Assembly: GCA_963969595.1 (NCBI GenBank)
Contig: OZ018409.1
Coordinates: 1,924,501 to 1,988,500, forward strand
Reading direction: 5' to 3'
Length of the DNA: 64,000 bases
Origin: Neckera pumila
Lineage: Eukaryota > Streptophyta > Bryopsida > Hypnales > Neckeraceae
The position numbers and the translations under genes are program-made. The notes beneath the pieces were generated by a model. That model worked only from the letters and a program-made list of their open reading frames with translations, was not told the DNA's origin and did no database searches. Of this stretch, positions 1-11,210 are shown piece by piece. Within the stretch, counting starts at the first letter, position 1, and each line of letters starts with the position of its first letter.

Positions 1-1652
1 GCATCCTCGGGCACTCCGTCTTCATCAACCACTCTACATTCGGTGGATAATGATAATTCTATGGGCATCGTCAGCAGTTGGGACGCAATTGACGGCATTC
101 CTACATGCCAAGTGAACTTCTTGACAATGCCAACTGGTGAGTTTTGGGATCACATGCGCAGATATGCTTTGGAGCAAGCTCTGTTTGAATTCCCTTGGCA
201 TCTGGATTGGAATAAGCAGAGCCCTGAGTTAAGAGCTTGTTTCACATTGAAGTTGCGGAAGATTTACCCGGGTCCGTGGAATCCCAAAAGCATTTTGAGG
301 GCAGTGGGCTCCAATCTCCGAGAGCGCCGAACACGCTTGAAAATGAAGTTTGAAAAGTCAAAGAAACCATTGCAAGTATAAAAGTCAACAGGATGCAGCA
401 AGGGGGCGTGGATGATCATCTATGAATTGACAAAGGACGCATTGAAACAAAGGAAGACCAAGCTTTGCAAGGCGGCAACTCAATTACGCTTCCAAAATGA
501 AGGACCACCGGTGTGGACCACGGGGCATCAGAGGCCTCCATGACCGCTTCGTAAGTGCTTCCTTTGAATTTTATTTGGTCTTTCTCTAAATTTTGTATCT
601 GATTTTGTGTGTATGTGGAAGTGTTTAAATCTTTTCTCATTGTAGCTTTTGGGGTTTGTTTTTTTGGCATGTCAACCTATACAATAATATACCCTTAAGT
701 AGTCTGTCTATATGTCGAACCAAGATACCTCGCAGGCAACTGATATTGAGTTTACGGCTTGAAATTAGACATGCATTCACAATCATTAAATTCTTGAATG
801 TTTGTCAATTTAATGAAATCGGTTGTATGCTGGATCCATGGATTTGTTCCAAATGAATGCTAAACTAACCTTTAGAATGAGGACATAAGCTTGTTTTTTT
901 ACTGTAGTGATAACCCAATAGCTGAACTTGTAGAAATTGGGGAGGCTATTCATTGGGTTCTAGTTGGATTTGTAAAACAAACAAGGCCCTTCAATTGTAC
1001 CCTTCTTTCTAGTAATAATATCATAAATTATGTGTGCATGGTATGTTTTTGGATTTCCCATGACCTGTGATAGGTTTTATGTGTGCATTTCTATTTGATG
1101 ATGATTTTCGCTTGGGGGACAGGTGTTCACATAGGAGATTCTTTATTTATTCAGAGGGAATGCCACATTGTAGAATTTCACAGTTGAATTTATTGCTCAT
1201 GTTAATGCAGTTTTCAATAGGTGTCGAGAGTATCTTGTTGCTTTCAAATGAATTTTGAACCCAAAATGTCACAGTGTACTAGTGTAGAGTTGAGTATTTC
1301 AAAATTCTATACACTTCTTTGACAACCGTTTTTATGATTTGCTTGGACATTCTTGTTGTTGTAGGTGGACCACTTTAACAGACCACCAACTGATGAAGAA
1401 CTTGATTTCGGCAAAATGAACGGGTGGTCGGATTTGAAATTGAAAGTGGAGTCAGCTATAGGAGTCCTAGATTCCGACGAAGACAAAGACTTAGGGGATC
1501 AAGGAAGTCCTACAGTGGACCCAACCACCACCGGTGCAGCTAGAAAAGATAAAGTCAACATATCTTTCACCTCTAGTAGTAGTAGCTCAGGTAGTTTGTC
1601 AGATTCTGCCAGCGACGATGATACTTTCGCATCTAAATTGGAGGAAGAATAG
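1..1652 (+). pseudogene. Edge-truncated, broken plant gene, possibly transposase-derived; function unknown
   Basis: A reading frame is open from the window edge to a TAA at 379-381; the GTG at 43 is not needed as a start because the frame continues upstream. It has a W/F-rich segment (FWDHMRRYALEQ, then FEFPWHLDW), a GPWNP motif and a basic stretch (LRERRTRLKMKF), which faintly recalls the region before the C-terminus of plant transposase-like proteins. Coding-like sequence continues in other frames to about 550, so there is at least one frameshift. A canonical intron fits 551-1364 (GTAAGT donor, TTGTTGTTGTAG acceptor). The next exon, 1365-1652, encodes an acidic, Ser/Asp-rich tail (DSDEDKD, SSSSSSGSLSDSASDDD) ending in TAG. 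I do not recognise the family. The frame breaks and the transposon-rich surroundings favour a decayed copy over a working gene. Confidence 0.4.
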
Positions 1653-2869
1653 CTGCTCTGGTATGGTTGACTACTCTGATTTTGGTGGGGAGGGTACACT
1701 TTGTTCCAATTTTGAAGGTGGTTATGTTAATACTGTATGTAGCATTTCTTTTTGCAGGTTGATAGGGTAATGCATTCTACAAAGTTGGATTAGCATGTAT
1801 TGCTTTCCCATCCCTCCAACTCGATTTTGAAAACTTTTAATTCTAGATGGGCACTTGTTTTCCAAAAGTACTTGAAGTGGATGCTGTAGGGAGATGATTT
1901 GTTTAAAACCCTCTATAAATTCAAAATAAGATTTCTAAATGGAATTTCAAGCTAGTAGTACTTTTGTTCACTTCCATGTTGGTGAATGCAGTCGTAGTGA
2001 ATGCTGTAGTGGGAATTGTGCTGAGAATATGGACATTGCAGTTTGGATTCTTGTTGTCAAAGTGGTAGTGTACTACTGCCAAATGTTGTGGACTTTACAT
2101 TCTTTGATTTCTTTCTGCATTGATGCATTTTAGAAAATTACTCCATTAGTTTGCAATTATTTTCAATGCTTGAGTTTATATTCCCATGTGAAACTTGTGA
2201 TTTTCAGTTGAAATATATTCTAATTGAACCCCTCGACAAATTCCAGGGGTGTTGACATGTGGCATCCTAAAAAATTCATTTAAATTTAGCCCTCTCCAAA
2301 TAGAATGTGGCACATTTGATAATATTAGACATGAATTTACAAATTTTCATTGGTCCATAAACGTGCACATTCACATTTGGAACTTTTCTTTGCTGTGGAA
2401 ATAAAAATGAATAGTAAATACTCCCATTAAGAATATAATTTTGTCTAATTAAAAAAGGGATGTGCATAAAGCGCAAATCAAAAGTAAAACAAAATTTCTA
2501 CAAAACCCACTGATTCAGTTGCCGTAATAGTCTCTACAATAACTACGTAAAGCGCTTTTACAAAGGTTTATAATTAGTTGCACTATATTGGTATTCTAAC
2601 AAGAGAGACAACTACTCTGAGGTCCCACCGGATAAATTAAGATCCATGGGGTCCAGCAAAGCGACGTGGCTATGGAACTGTGACATTTCCAAACTAATGA
2701 CCAGATGTTGGACAATGCAGATACCAAAACGTAGCTGTCACCCGAGCAACCTTTACCACGATGCAAAAAACATGGTTATAATGCCCTTCTGGTTTGCTTT
2801 CTCTTTGTAATCTCCAACGTCGTAGATCACGCAAAGGGGGCTCTATTATAGTAGTGTGATCATGTGTTT
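1653..2869. other. Intergenic stretch without recognisable gene
   Basis: AT-rich DNA with only short scattered reading frames. None has recognisable motifs, and I see no repeat structure. Confidence 0.5.
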
Positions 2870-4140
2870 ACCTCTTACTAGAATGTCTGAGTGACCCCTC
2901 CGCAAGACCAAGTGGTTCCAAATGAGCAATCGAAGGTGGCGATGCATGAGGGGTTTCAAGTCTTGCGCCATTCAACTCCCCCTCTAGGATGTGTATTGGT
3001 GCCGGTTGACAAGTCAGCGAGTCAAACTGTCATCGGCTTGAGCATGTACTGAAATTTGCAACTTTACAATCTATTACGCTTGACTAAAATTTGAGACACA
3101 AACAACGCGGATTCGTAATAAGCTGCCAAGGTCAAAACATTGGAAAAGTAGAATCTCGATTGAATTCCAAAATCTGATCAAATTGCACTTTAATATTCAA
3201 CCACTCGAACTGGCCAATTAGGTCGATCTATTGTACAGACCATGTGGAGATATTTGATCTTGTGAATTTCTGGAAGAATTCTACTATAGATAATTCTTAG
3301 TTGACTTTATAAGAATAATGAATTCTCTACTGGTTGATGGTCAATTTCACGCTTTCGGTATATGGCAGGGCTTGACTTTTGAATCTAAAATCTACAGTAC
3401 AGTGGTCCTAATTTTTGCAGCTTTGTGCAGATGATTGTGACAATTGTTGGCTTGATCGAAATTGTTTCAGTTAACATACGGTAGTCGTATCTAATAACTC
3501 ACTTGCAAATTAAATAGTTCCTAGAGATGTTAGTGCCGCAGAAACTTTGAAGTGACATATCTCGGCTGGGTTGACTATTAGTTTCTGTGACGGTTGCGCA
3601 CTGACGGTGCACTGAGCTTGGTCAACTAGTGAAGTTATTTAGATATTTTGCAGGGCACAACAAAGTGCATTGCAGAGAGCACATGAGTTTAACTACCTTG
3701 ACACTTGTCGACAAAACTACAGACAAATCTAAGTAACAAAATCTTGAGCTTTAATAACTGTCCAGATCCATGCTCGATGTTATCTTGCTTTTGAGGACAA
3801 CATATTAGCTGGATTTGTCCTTGCAATTTCCGCTTGAGTCACCAAATCTAGCTATGACGTACCCAGAAATTGATAATGTGCCTTGACATATAGTATTGAT
3901 TGGGCGGCGATGCCAACTTTAGACATTAGTTACTGTAGCTTGAATTTCTAATAGTGTGTCTGCAAAAATTGAAACACCGACTAGCCACCTTAGAGTTGAT
4001 AGTCAGGCCGGTTTGACAAAATTGTCCCCCGTTGTTTGTTGTGATTGATTAAACTTCACGGAATTATTCGAAATATAACAAAGGACTAGAGTGGCTGACC
4101 GGTTTGAAACACGTTGTCGTGTTGCAAATGCAGACATTAT
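2870..4140 (+). repeat. Duplicated locus, copy A, block 1
   Basis: This block matches 32040-33115 by eye in the same order and orientation. Anchors include the stretch around 2912-2965 (TGGTTCCAAATGA, GGTGGCGATG, TTTCAAGTC) against 32072-32135, TATTCAACC at about 3195 against 32348, and GCCACCTTAGAGTT at about 3985 against 33040. It lacks long reading frames. The distance from the first anchor to the small Cys-rich frame downstream is about 3.1 kb in both copies. It is probably the 5' flank or upstream exons of a diverged duplicated gene; the function is unknown. Confidence 0.55.
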
Positions 4141-5640
4141 GTAGATTATGTATATACACACAATTTAGATAGATTTTAATGTTTGTTGCATCATTAAGAA
4201 GTTGAAGTCATTTGAGGTAGCTTCATCTCATTTGATATTCTTTTTCTTTGTGTTTTATTTAGATTATACTATGTCGAACTAGAGGGTTTTTTTTTCTGAG
4301 TCTCAAGAAATTGGAGCTCTAGTTTTTTTTTTACCTCTACTAGATATATGTGGATTTTAGTTCTTTATTCCGTAGATAGAGTGGATAGAGTGAAGTTAGA
4401 GATAAGATAAGGTGGAGATAGAATAGAAAAGTAAAAGATAAAGGGATAGAGTGAAGTTAGAGATAAGATAAGGTGGAGATAGAATAGAAAAGTAAAAGAT
4501 AAAGAGATAGAGTGAAGTTAGAGTAGAGATAAAGTGGAGATAGGTGGTAAAAAGGCGGTTACTTTTCATCTTCTCTCGTGTTGTGAGTTAAGAGGGAAGA
4601 CCAATTGTTTTGGGATTTTATTGAATTATTGGATTGTTGTTGTGTTATGTTTTGAAAAGGGGGGTTTCAATGAAAATTGGAAGAGTTGTGTATTATGATG
4701 TTGTGATTGGAAGAGGTCTTTTCTTGCTTGAATTGAGGTTGTGAGTGGAGGTTTGTACTAGTTTGAGTGGAGGAAGGTTTGCTGCCTCCCAATTGAAGGG
4801 GCTGAGACTTTGACCAACCATAGAAGACGGACAGATTATTATTTTGCAATGAAATTTTGAGAAGTTGTAGAGAATTCTGTTAGCTTTTCAAATAGCTATT
4901 ATTTGTTATATTTGGAGCATTTATGAGTGAGTTGTGAGTGTTGAAGTGAAGGAGGGTCTGCTGCCCTCACTTTTAGAGGCCGAAACTTTGGGCAATCATA
5001 GATATTGGAGAGAGTATTTGAGTGAATTGAAATTTGGTGAAAGTATAGAAAATTGTATTAGCTTTACAAAGAGCTATCACTCATTCTATTTGGAGTTGTG
5101 GAGCATTGGTGGCGTTCATTCAAAGTTTAGCTTTGAAATTGAAGTTGGAGTGAAGATTTGAAGTTGGAGTTGGAAAAGAATTTGTGTGTTGTGGCTTGTG
5201 GCTTGTCTTTTATTGTAAACTTTTGTTGTTGCAGGCAGCTTGGGTTAAACCAATGCTTAGCCTCGTTTTGTGTTTGTGGAGACGGTGGGATTTAATCACC
5301 TATATGGTCGAATCTGTTTGTTCTCACGGTGAAAGCTAAAGCCTAGTTAGAGCTGGTCACCGGGAGTTTGAAGTTTAGGAGCCCATCATCTAGACGGCAT
5401 CTCGTGTTATGCCGTCCCGTTTTACCCGTCCGAGGCCCGTGGTTCTTATTACCTACTTGACCGAATCTTGACCCGTTTAGAGCCAACACAAGATAGGCCA
5501 ACGGGGAGGAGTTTGAAGGCCAAAGAACGAAGAGAAGATTGAAGACTAGAAGACTTGAAGATTATCTGAAGTCAATGACTAACTAGTTCCAGTTGCAGCC
5601 AGATACTTTGCGTATTCCCAAAGCGCGCTCCTCTCAACAC
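4141..5640. other. Probable insertion splitting copy A; no gene seen
   Basis: Sequence between duplicated blocks 1 and 2 with no counterpart at the equivalent place in copy B. It contains the 61-bp tandem array and then G/T-rich sequence. A partial internal duplication is visible: the region around 4770-4905 (GGAGGAAGGTTTGCTGCC, then ATTCTGTTAGCTTTTCAAA) is echoed at 4950-5075 (GGAGGGTCTGCTGCC, then ATTGTATTAGCTTTACAAA). No terminal repeats or domains were recognised. Confidence 0.4.
4383..4545. repeat. 61-bp tandem repeat, about 2.6 copies
   Basis: Two nearly identical 61-bp units (4383-4443 and 4444-4504) are followed by a partial, more diverged unit. Each unit begins GGATAGAGTGAAGTTAGAG and is purine-rich on the + strand. 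The array lies in a stretch of copy A (about 4141-5640) that has no counterpart in copy B and is therefore probably an insertion. Confidence 0.85.
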
Positions 5641-6240
5641 GACAACGTGTGGGGACAAGTACTACACATGTCAGTTAGATGGGACCCGGAAGATGGAGGC
5701 GACATGGTTTCAGTTGATAGTGAATTGTTAAATTTGACATTTTTAAGTCTTAGGTAACAAATTGTATGGCATCGTGAACTACATATAATCAACACAGCCT
5801 CAACAGTCACTCATCAAGCTTTCATGCAGCTTTCAAATTATTTCCGACTTAATTCCGTCAGCGATTCATTGCCAATCCAGCTTCCCAGTCATATCGAGAG
5901 TCGTACAATCTATTAGTGAGCTCTGAAGGTGTTTCATTCACGACGTTGCTGTAGAAAGAAACTTGCAGAATCAAACTATGATCACAATTCGTGAATATCA
6001 GCAGAGACTATGGCATCCCTTGTGTACACGCTGCTCTGGGATACTGAAGGAAATCGGCCGCACACACCGAATCACTATTGTATGGGTTCAGGTTGCCCCT
6101 ATTGCAACACTGCTAGGAGACCATTGTAAACTGCAATCAGTGTACTGTAGGAGTATTCAAGCATCCGACAACAATCACCTAGCTCTAACGATGAATCATT
6201 GACAAAGAATCCACGTTTCTATGAAGGACTTCACGAGCTT
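5640..6240 (+). repeat. Duplicated locus, copy A, block 2
   Basis: This block matches about 34560-35470. Shared stretches include GGGACCCGG, TCATCAAGCTTTCATGC against TCATCAGCTTTCACATTC, TTCGTGAATATCAGCAGAG against TTCGTGAACATCGGCAGAG, and the coding stretch ACACCGAATCACTATTG against ACTCCGAATCACTATTG. Similarity is strongest over the short reading frame at 6010, as expected if that part is coding. The Harbinger element begins about 220 bp after the block, and homology to copy B resumes beyond it near 10.9 kb. Confidence 0.6.
6010..6129 (+). CDS. Small Cys-rich protein candidate, copy A (39 codons)
   Basis: An ATG-to-TAA frame of 39 codons. Its core reads TPNHYCMGSGCPYCNTARR, which gives the pattern H-x-C-x4-C-x2-C-N-T-x-R-R. 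The duplicated locus at 35187 carries the same frame with the same start context (MAS at the N-terminus) and core TPNHYCLGAGCPKCNTSRR. Most differences between the copies are conservative or synonymous within the core. The spaced Cys/His residues suggest metal binding or a disulfide-rich fold, but no family is recognised. It may be only the first exon of a longer protein, or a truncated relic, since copy B continues past the position where this copy stops. Confidence 0.35.
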   Translation: MASLVYTLLWDTEGNRPHTPNHYCMGSGCPYCNTARRPL

Positions 6241-6560
6241 TTGAACTCTGACATCGTTAGTGTGATGTTCACAATTAAATGATTCCAAGCCCGAGCCTCC
6301 TCATAGGTGCTCAGTGATACCTTGTAACATTTGTGGAAGGACGTGGTGGTAATTGCTCTTGATTGATTGATAGATTGATTGATTTGCACAGACATTCCTT
6401 GCCCGGAATTCTACAAGTTCATTGGGAACTTCGGATCTGTTAGCCCCTAGGGCTAGACAGTAGGGCCTCGCACATGGCCCTCACATAGGCCGTTGGGGGT
6501 TGTGTGCGAGGGCCTAAAAGGCCGGATTTTCCTGGTCTTGGGCAAACCAGGCAGCCCTCA

Positions 6561-6591
6561 TAGCCCGTGAGGATTGAGCCCTCACGGGCTA
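6561..6591. repeat. Perfect 12-bp hairpin in Harbinger left subterminal region
   Basis: TAGCCCGTGAGG at 6561-6572 pairs with CCTCACGGGCTA at 6580-6591 across a 7-base loop. A second subterminal palindrome lies near the other end (about 9632-9699). Harbinger subterminal repeats are known binding targets of the Myb-like protein; assigning that role here is inference. Confidence 0.7.
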
Positions 6592-6984
6592 TTTACTCCA
6601 CCCTTTTACCAGAAACTAGAAACAAGGTAAACTAATAAGCCGGGCCTCCCCACCCACCCACCCACCACCACCATCACATGTATTGAGTCTTCCTTACTCA
6701 CTTCCTTAGTTAAACTCGAGAGACACTTCTTCACTTTCTTAGTTAAACTGGAGTTACAATTTAACTAGACTTATAGTTAAACTGGAGAGCCATGCAGGTA
6801 AAGATAAGGTCTCTCTCTTTCCCTCGTCTCTCTCGTTTGTTTCCCTCCCATATTGAAGACAAGTTTTGTTAAATTCATTTATTTTGTTTAGGCCTTTCGG
6901 GAAGGGTTCACAGAGCTTTCAAGGGATTAATTTCTTTCTTTCCTATTGTGAGGTAGTTGTTCTAGGTTTTGGGTTGTAGGCATT

Positions 6985-7797
6985 ATGGCGGGCCCAGAGG
7001 GAGGGTTATTGCATTTGTTGCTTTACGGTGAGGGGGATAGTTCTCAGGGGACTCAAGGGGAAAGTTCCGGAAGAGCTGGAAATATCAAGAGAGAGTGGAC
7101 TGACAATACATTGAAGTATCTTGTAGATATTTGTGAAGAAATCTATTGGGAGTACAATCGGAAGCCTTTCAAGAAATCAAATTGGGTGAAGTGGTCGAAC
7201 TAGCTTAACACACAGTTCCTCGAACAACCCTAGAGATCTTGGCAGCAGTGCCGAGATAAATGGAATAAGATGAGGGCAACATACTTGGAAGAAAAGGTGA
7301 AGCAAGACCAAACGGGAGCACCACCTTTGACTTGGACCCTGTGGTATGAGAGATTTGACAACATTTTTGGTGGCATTGCAAAGACCAAAGGGGTGCCACA
7401 TGGTGTTGACCAAGGGGTTCGAACACAACATACTGAGCATGTGGTCTTGAATGATGATGAGGGCAATAATCCAGGTTCTCCTCCTCCTCCTCCTGTTCCT
7501 AGTGCTGGTTCTTCACAGTCACCACGAACATTTGCTGTCAATCAACCGGGAGTCGCAGGGCAAGTGAATAAAAGCGCTTCAAAGAAGAAAAGGAAATTGG
7601 CGGCTGGAGATGAATCCATAGCCTCAGCCATAAATAATTTTTCTAATGGGATTTTAGAAGTAGAAAAAATGAAATTGTCCATGACAGAGAAGATGACGGA
7701 CAAGATATTGGACAAGATATTGGACCACGAGAGAGAGAGTAGGAAGATGATTGCAGAGTCACAATTGAAGATGGTAGAATATTTGCAAATGCTTTGA
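6985..7797 (+). pseudogene. Harbinger Myb/SANT-like DNA-binding protein (ORF1), two stops
   Basis: One frame runs from ATG 6985 to a TGA at 7795-7797 with two TAG stops, at 7201 and about 7231. The N-terminal third contains a trihelix/Myb-SANT-like domain with spaced tryptophans: REWTDNTLKYLVDIC, then NWVKWSN, then WQQCRDKWNKMRATY. Next comes a Pro-rich, Ser-rich linker (PPPPPVP), a basic patch (KSASKKKRKL) that could be a nuclear localisation signal, and a charged helical C-terminus rich in Glu/Lys/Met. In this superfamily the protein binds element ends and imports or activates the transposase. The two stops, both inside the DNA-binding domain, make the copy non-functional. It converges with the transposase gene about 285 bp away. 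Confidence 0.8.
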
Positions 7798-8082
7798 AGT
7801 CCAAGGACTCCTCAGATGCCTCAAAGTAGATGTTGCCGTTCAATAGTTACCTATGTTGAATAAGTTGAGAGCACTGGTGAATTTTGGTTCCTATTTTGTA
7901 TGGAATTGATTTTATTTGGTTTTATTTGACTTGATTTGTTCCAATTCCTATTACATTGAATAAAACATGCTTCTCATGTACATTTATTTGTTCCTTTCCA
8001 TGGGTAGTTCAATACATAGTTTTGAAAAAAGACATGTAAAATGTCATTATAGTCATTCATCATTGGGATTTTCAATAATCCA

Positions 8083-9333
8083 CTACCTAAACAATTGCTG
8101 TCTCAGGATTTCTCCTTGCCTTTTTGCATGTTCTCCATCTCTACCAACGGGCAATCTTCCATAGCCAAATCCGACATGTGGATCTCTTTGTTCTGCTACA
8201 TTATCTACCTGAGGCTCTGGTTGGTTCATCATTTCACAATAGTGGTGTAACCAACAACAAGCTATAGTAACCTTAGCAGCTCTATCAACTCTTGAATAGA
8301 AATGCTTCAGAATTCTCCATCTATTCTTCAATGTGCCGAACGCTTGCTCAATCACAACTCTTCCTGAGTTTATGGACTTGTCAAATCTTTTTTTCTGCAA
8401 ATCATTGGGGGCCTTCCAATTCTTCATCAAATAGGTGCAAATGGGATAGGCAGAATCTCTAATCAAATAAGGGGTACATTGAATACCTCCAACCAAAACA
8501 ACTGGTTCTTGTAAAATCTGTCGGTTTCTCAAACCCTAGTACAAACTTGACATTTTAAATTGGCCGCCATCATGCACTCCTCTAGGTTGGCCAGCACATA
8601 CATTCCAAAATATTTTCCGTGAATCACATACCACTTGCAGTACAATTAAGTTGAACTTCTTTCTATTGTAAAAATCAGTAGCTGGTAAAGTAACTGTTCT
8701 ACTCAGACTCTCGGCTAATGGTATATGTGTTCCATCAATTGCTCCGTATACATTAGGCAAGCCCGTCAGTTCCTCAAAATCTGAGATGATGCTTCGAAGG
8801 CGGTCTGCACTTGGAATGCTAATGAAGGAGCCAAATAATTTGTCTCCATCAATAAGTACATCAATCACAATGTCCACATATTTTCTAATTGTGGAAGCCT
8901 CAATCTTGAAAAGATCAGCCATGTGTTCTGCACTATGACCATGAGCAAATCTATAAATTATGCATGCTACAATTTTTTTGAATTCCATTTGTGTCCTCAC
9001 TTGATTAACAGCTGCACTTCTCAAGAAAGGAGTCAACAAGTTTACCAAATTCTCAAAAGCAGCAAAACTCATCCTATAGAATTGTTTAAATTTATTTTGG
9101 TGCATTTCATCCGTGCATCTCCACACTACCCTTTCTACATAGTTCCAATGCGTGGATTGCCTAGGCTCTACCCAAAAGAGACGTGGAGGATTTTGTTTCT
9201 TCCGAGAGGCAATACTAAACAAAAGTGGCAAAATAAGAAACCCATCGAAGTTACTAAACCAAATTTGAACACCCCCTAAGCTTTTGGTTTGAAACTCACA
9301 GAGTTGTTCATTTTCATGAACAACATCCACCAT
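8083..9333 (-). pseudogene. Harbinger-type DDE transposase nuclease, one in-frame stop
   Basis: A single frame reads from 9333 down to 8083 with one TAG at 8538-8536. Upstream of the stop are the hallmark segments of the DDE_Tnp_4 nuclease: a helical region (RRAFENL-like SFAAFENLVNLL), a helix-turn-helix-like IEASTIRKYVDIVIDVL, the first catalytic Asp in YGAIDGTHIP, and the second in VVCDSRKIFWNVCAG followed by GVHDGGQF. Downstream are LIRDSAYPICTYLM and the Glu in VVIEQAFGTLKNRWRIL, then a C-terminal CCWLHHYC motif. The stop falls at a site that is usually a short linker between the GSxHD motif and the D-x-AYP motif. All catalytic positions survive, so decay is recent or slight. Confidence 0.88.
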
Positions 9334-9797
9334 GTGACCACTACTTGCGCAGTAAAAGAAGGCTCCATATTGCCTTCTAAAACTCCCCTAACTTGTTTTG
9401 TTTCAAATTAAAATATGACTCCCAATCAAAAACCAAAAATAAAAATACAACTCCCAATCTTAAATCCTAAAATCAAAAAAAAAAATTTATTCACAACCCA
9501 ATTAAGCACCCCCAATAAAAAAAACAAGGCTAAAACCAAAAATCAAGACCAAAAACCAAAGGTATCAACTCTTCCGAGAAATAAATAAATGCATGAGGAT
9601 CCATTCCACAACAATTTATCCTCATGCCTGGCCTCGGGGGGTTTCACCTGCCTCGGGGCTTTCACCATGCCAGTCGAGCAGGCGAAGCCCCCTCGAGGTT
9701 GTATGCGACTGTGGAGGTGGGGGCCCGCCCTTGCCATTGGGACTCGGACGCAGCCCTAATGGCCCCCCATGTGTGAGGGTTCAATGTGTGGGGGCCA

Positions 9798-10879
9798 AAT
9801 CTTCAAGAAGAAGTCAATAATATTGCGATGCAGCAAAGTTATAATTTTATTTTGAAATTTGAACGAGTTCACGATTCCACTTTGTCCTTTGGAATCCGCA
9901 AACTCAAAAACCGCCGAGCCAAGAAAAAAGGAACTCCGAAGTGAGTAGGCATAAAGGTTGTGCTCCAAACCCCAAATTTCTGAATGGAAGAGTTTTCGAC
10001 TGGTGTGTGAGCGGACAGAGCACAACTATTTACGGATTTTTTTCTTCAAAATGGACGTAGGAGATTCTAGGTAAAGATTACTCGTCCCTTTTTAAACCAT
10101 CAATGCATGTTTTGGGTAGTTTTGAACTACGATTAGCTTGTCTTTTTAATTTCTGCGGTCTGAGATGCAGGGAAGGGTGCGCCGCTGAGTTTCAATCTTG
10201 TTTGTGCGCCTCGATGTCTGTTGAGAAGAGGAGGCTTATATACGCGTTTACATCGGTGAGCTCCTAGTCTTTGGATTTCTATTCTTTACGCCATTGGCAG
10301 AGTTTTGAATGTGCATTCCATGTGTGCGCATCCATTGTGCTTATGTCTTTTGTTCGTTTGTAAACTCTACATTTGCACTTGTGAAGCTGGTTGCGTGGTA
10401 TTAGTTGTGATTAGTGATGAGGTAGGAGTTGCTGTGTACATGCCCTGACGGTGCTAACTCAAAAATTGGGTCTCAACTTTGCAGGAATTGAGCACTGCAA
10501 TAGAAATTTTTCAAATATCTACTACGGATTCAACCCAATTTGGCGCACTCACCGTCTCATCTTGAACCCATCAAATTTTGTAAAAGTTTTCATCCAATAA
10601 CACCATGAACTTCCTCCAATGGCTCAACGAAATTTATCCAAAAAGGTCAAAAATTCATTCAAAAGGCTTTTAACAAAATGCGAATTGACCTTGGCTACTA
10701 TTAATCTTAGCCCCAGCTAAACATGAAGTTTAGCTCCAGCTAGTGGCACAAAAATGGGGCTAAATCGCTTAGCCTTCACCCAATTGCCATCAAGTGCTAA
10801 TTGGGGCTAAAATGGGGGCTGAACCACCCCAGTCTAGCCCCGGATAACCAACTCAAAGTTCCCAGTGGTTGCTAAAACT
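9798..10879. other. Stretch without gene between Harbinger element and block 3
   Basis: No convincing reading frame. Around 10690-10860 there is a run of related TAGCCCC/GGGGCTA words (TTAGCCCCAGCTAAACATG, AATGGGGCTAAATCG, TCTAGCCCCGGATAACC). They suggest a small degenerate foldback element, but I could not define its ends. Confidence 0.4.
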
Positions 10880-11210
10880 ATTGTCACATTGCATTGGCAA
10901 TGAAAGTAGTCAAAGGATCTAAGCCCGGCCAAAGCTTCACTTGATTATAATTTTGGCACTATGCGGTTCCTTCTTAGTATAGTAGTAGCCTAGATATATA
11001 ATTCTTTTTGTACAGAGTAGTTTGGCTTGAAAAGGTGCTATTGGAAGATGAAATCTTACCTCAGACTTTTATATGTCGTTCACCAACCGCCAAGGCAGAA
11101 GTCTGATCTTAGTATGAGGGCAGCATTTGTTTTCATAGATTCTGCTACAGCGGAAACATATCAATATATCGAGTCTACCCTTTTATCAAAGACTGAGCGA
11201 GTTCATTAAT
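10880..11210 (+). repeat. Duplicated locus, copy A, block 3 (resumes after Harbinger insertion)
   Basis: Sequence from AATGAAAGTAGTCAAAGGA (about 10900) matches 35618 onward (GATGAAAGTAGTTGAAGGA). Further matches follow around 11030-11160, including GCAGCATTTGTTTTCATAGATTCTGCT against GCAGTATGATTTGTTTTGATTCTGCT. In copy B this block lies only about 140 bp after block 2; here 4.6 kb intervene, of which 3.3 kb is the Harbinger element. That supports insertion after the duplication. Confidence 0.55.

Larger units (their letters stand above)
6463..9797. mobile_element. PIF/Harbinger DNA transposon, decayed
   Basis: The element has the two-gene plan of the PIF/Harbinger superfamily: a Myb/SANT-like DNA-binding protein gene (+, 6985-7797) converging on a DDE nuclease gene (-, 8083-9333). 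Imperfect terminal inverted repeats are proposed at 6463-6487 (GGGCCTCGCACATGGCCCTC) and 9769-9797 (reverse complement begins TGGCCCCCACACATTGAACC). Both subterminal regions are GC-rich and palindromic. No clean TTA/TAA target duplication was seen, so the ends are approximate. Both genes carry in-frame stops. The insertion lies inside duplicated copy A and is absent from copy B. Confidence 0.75.
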
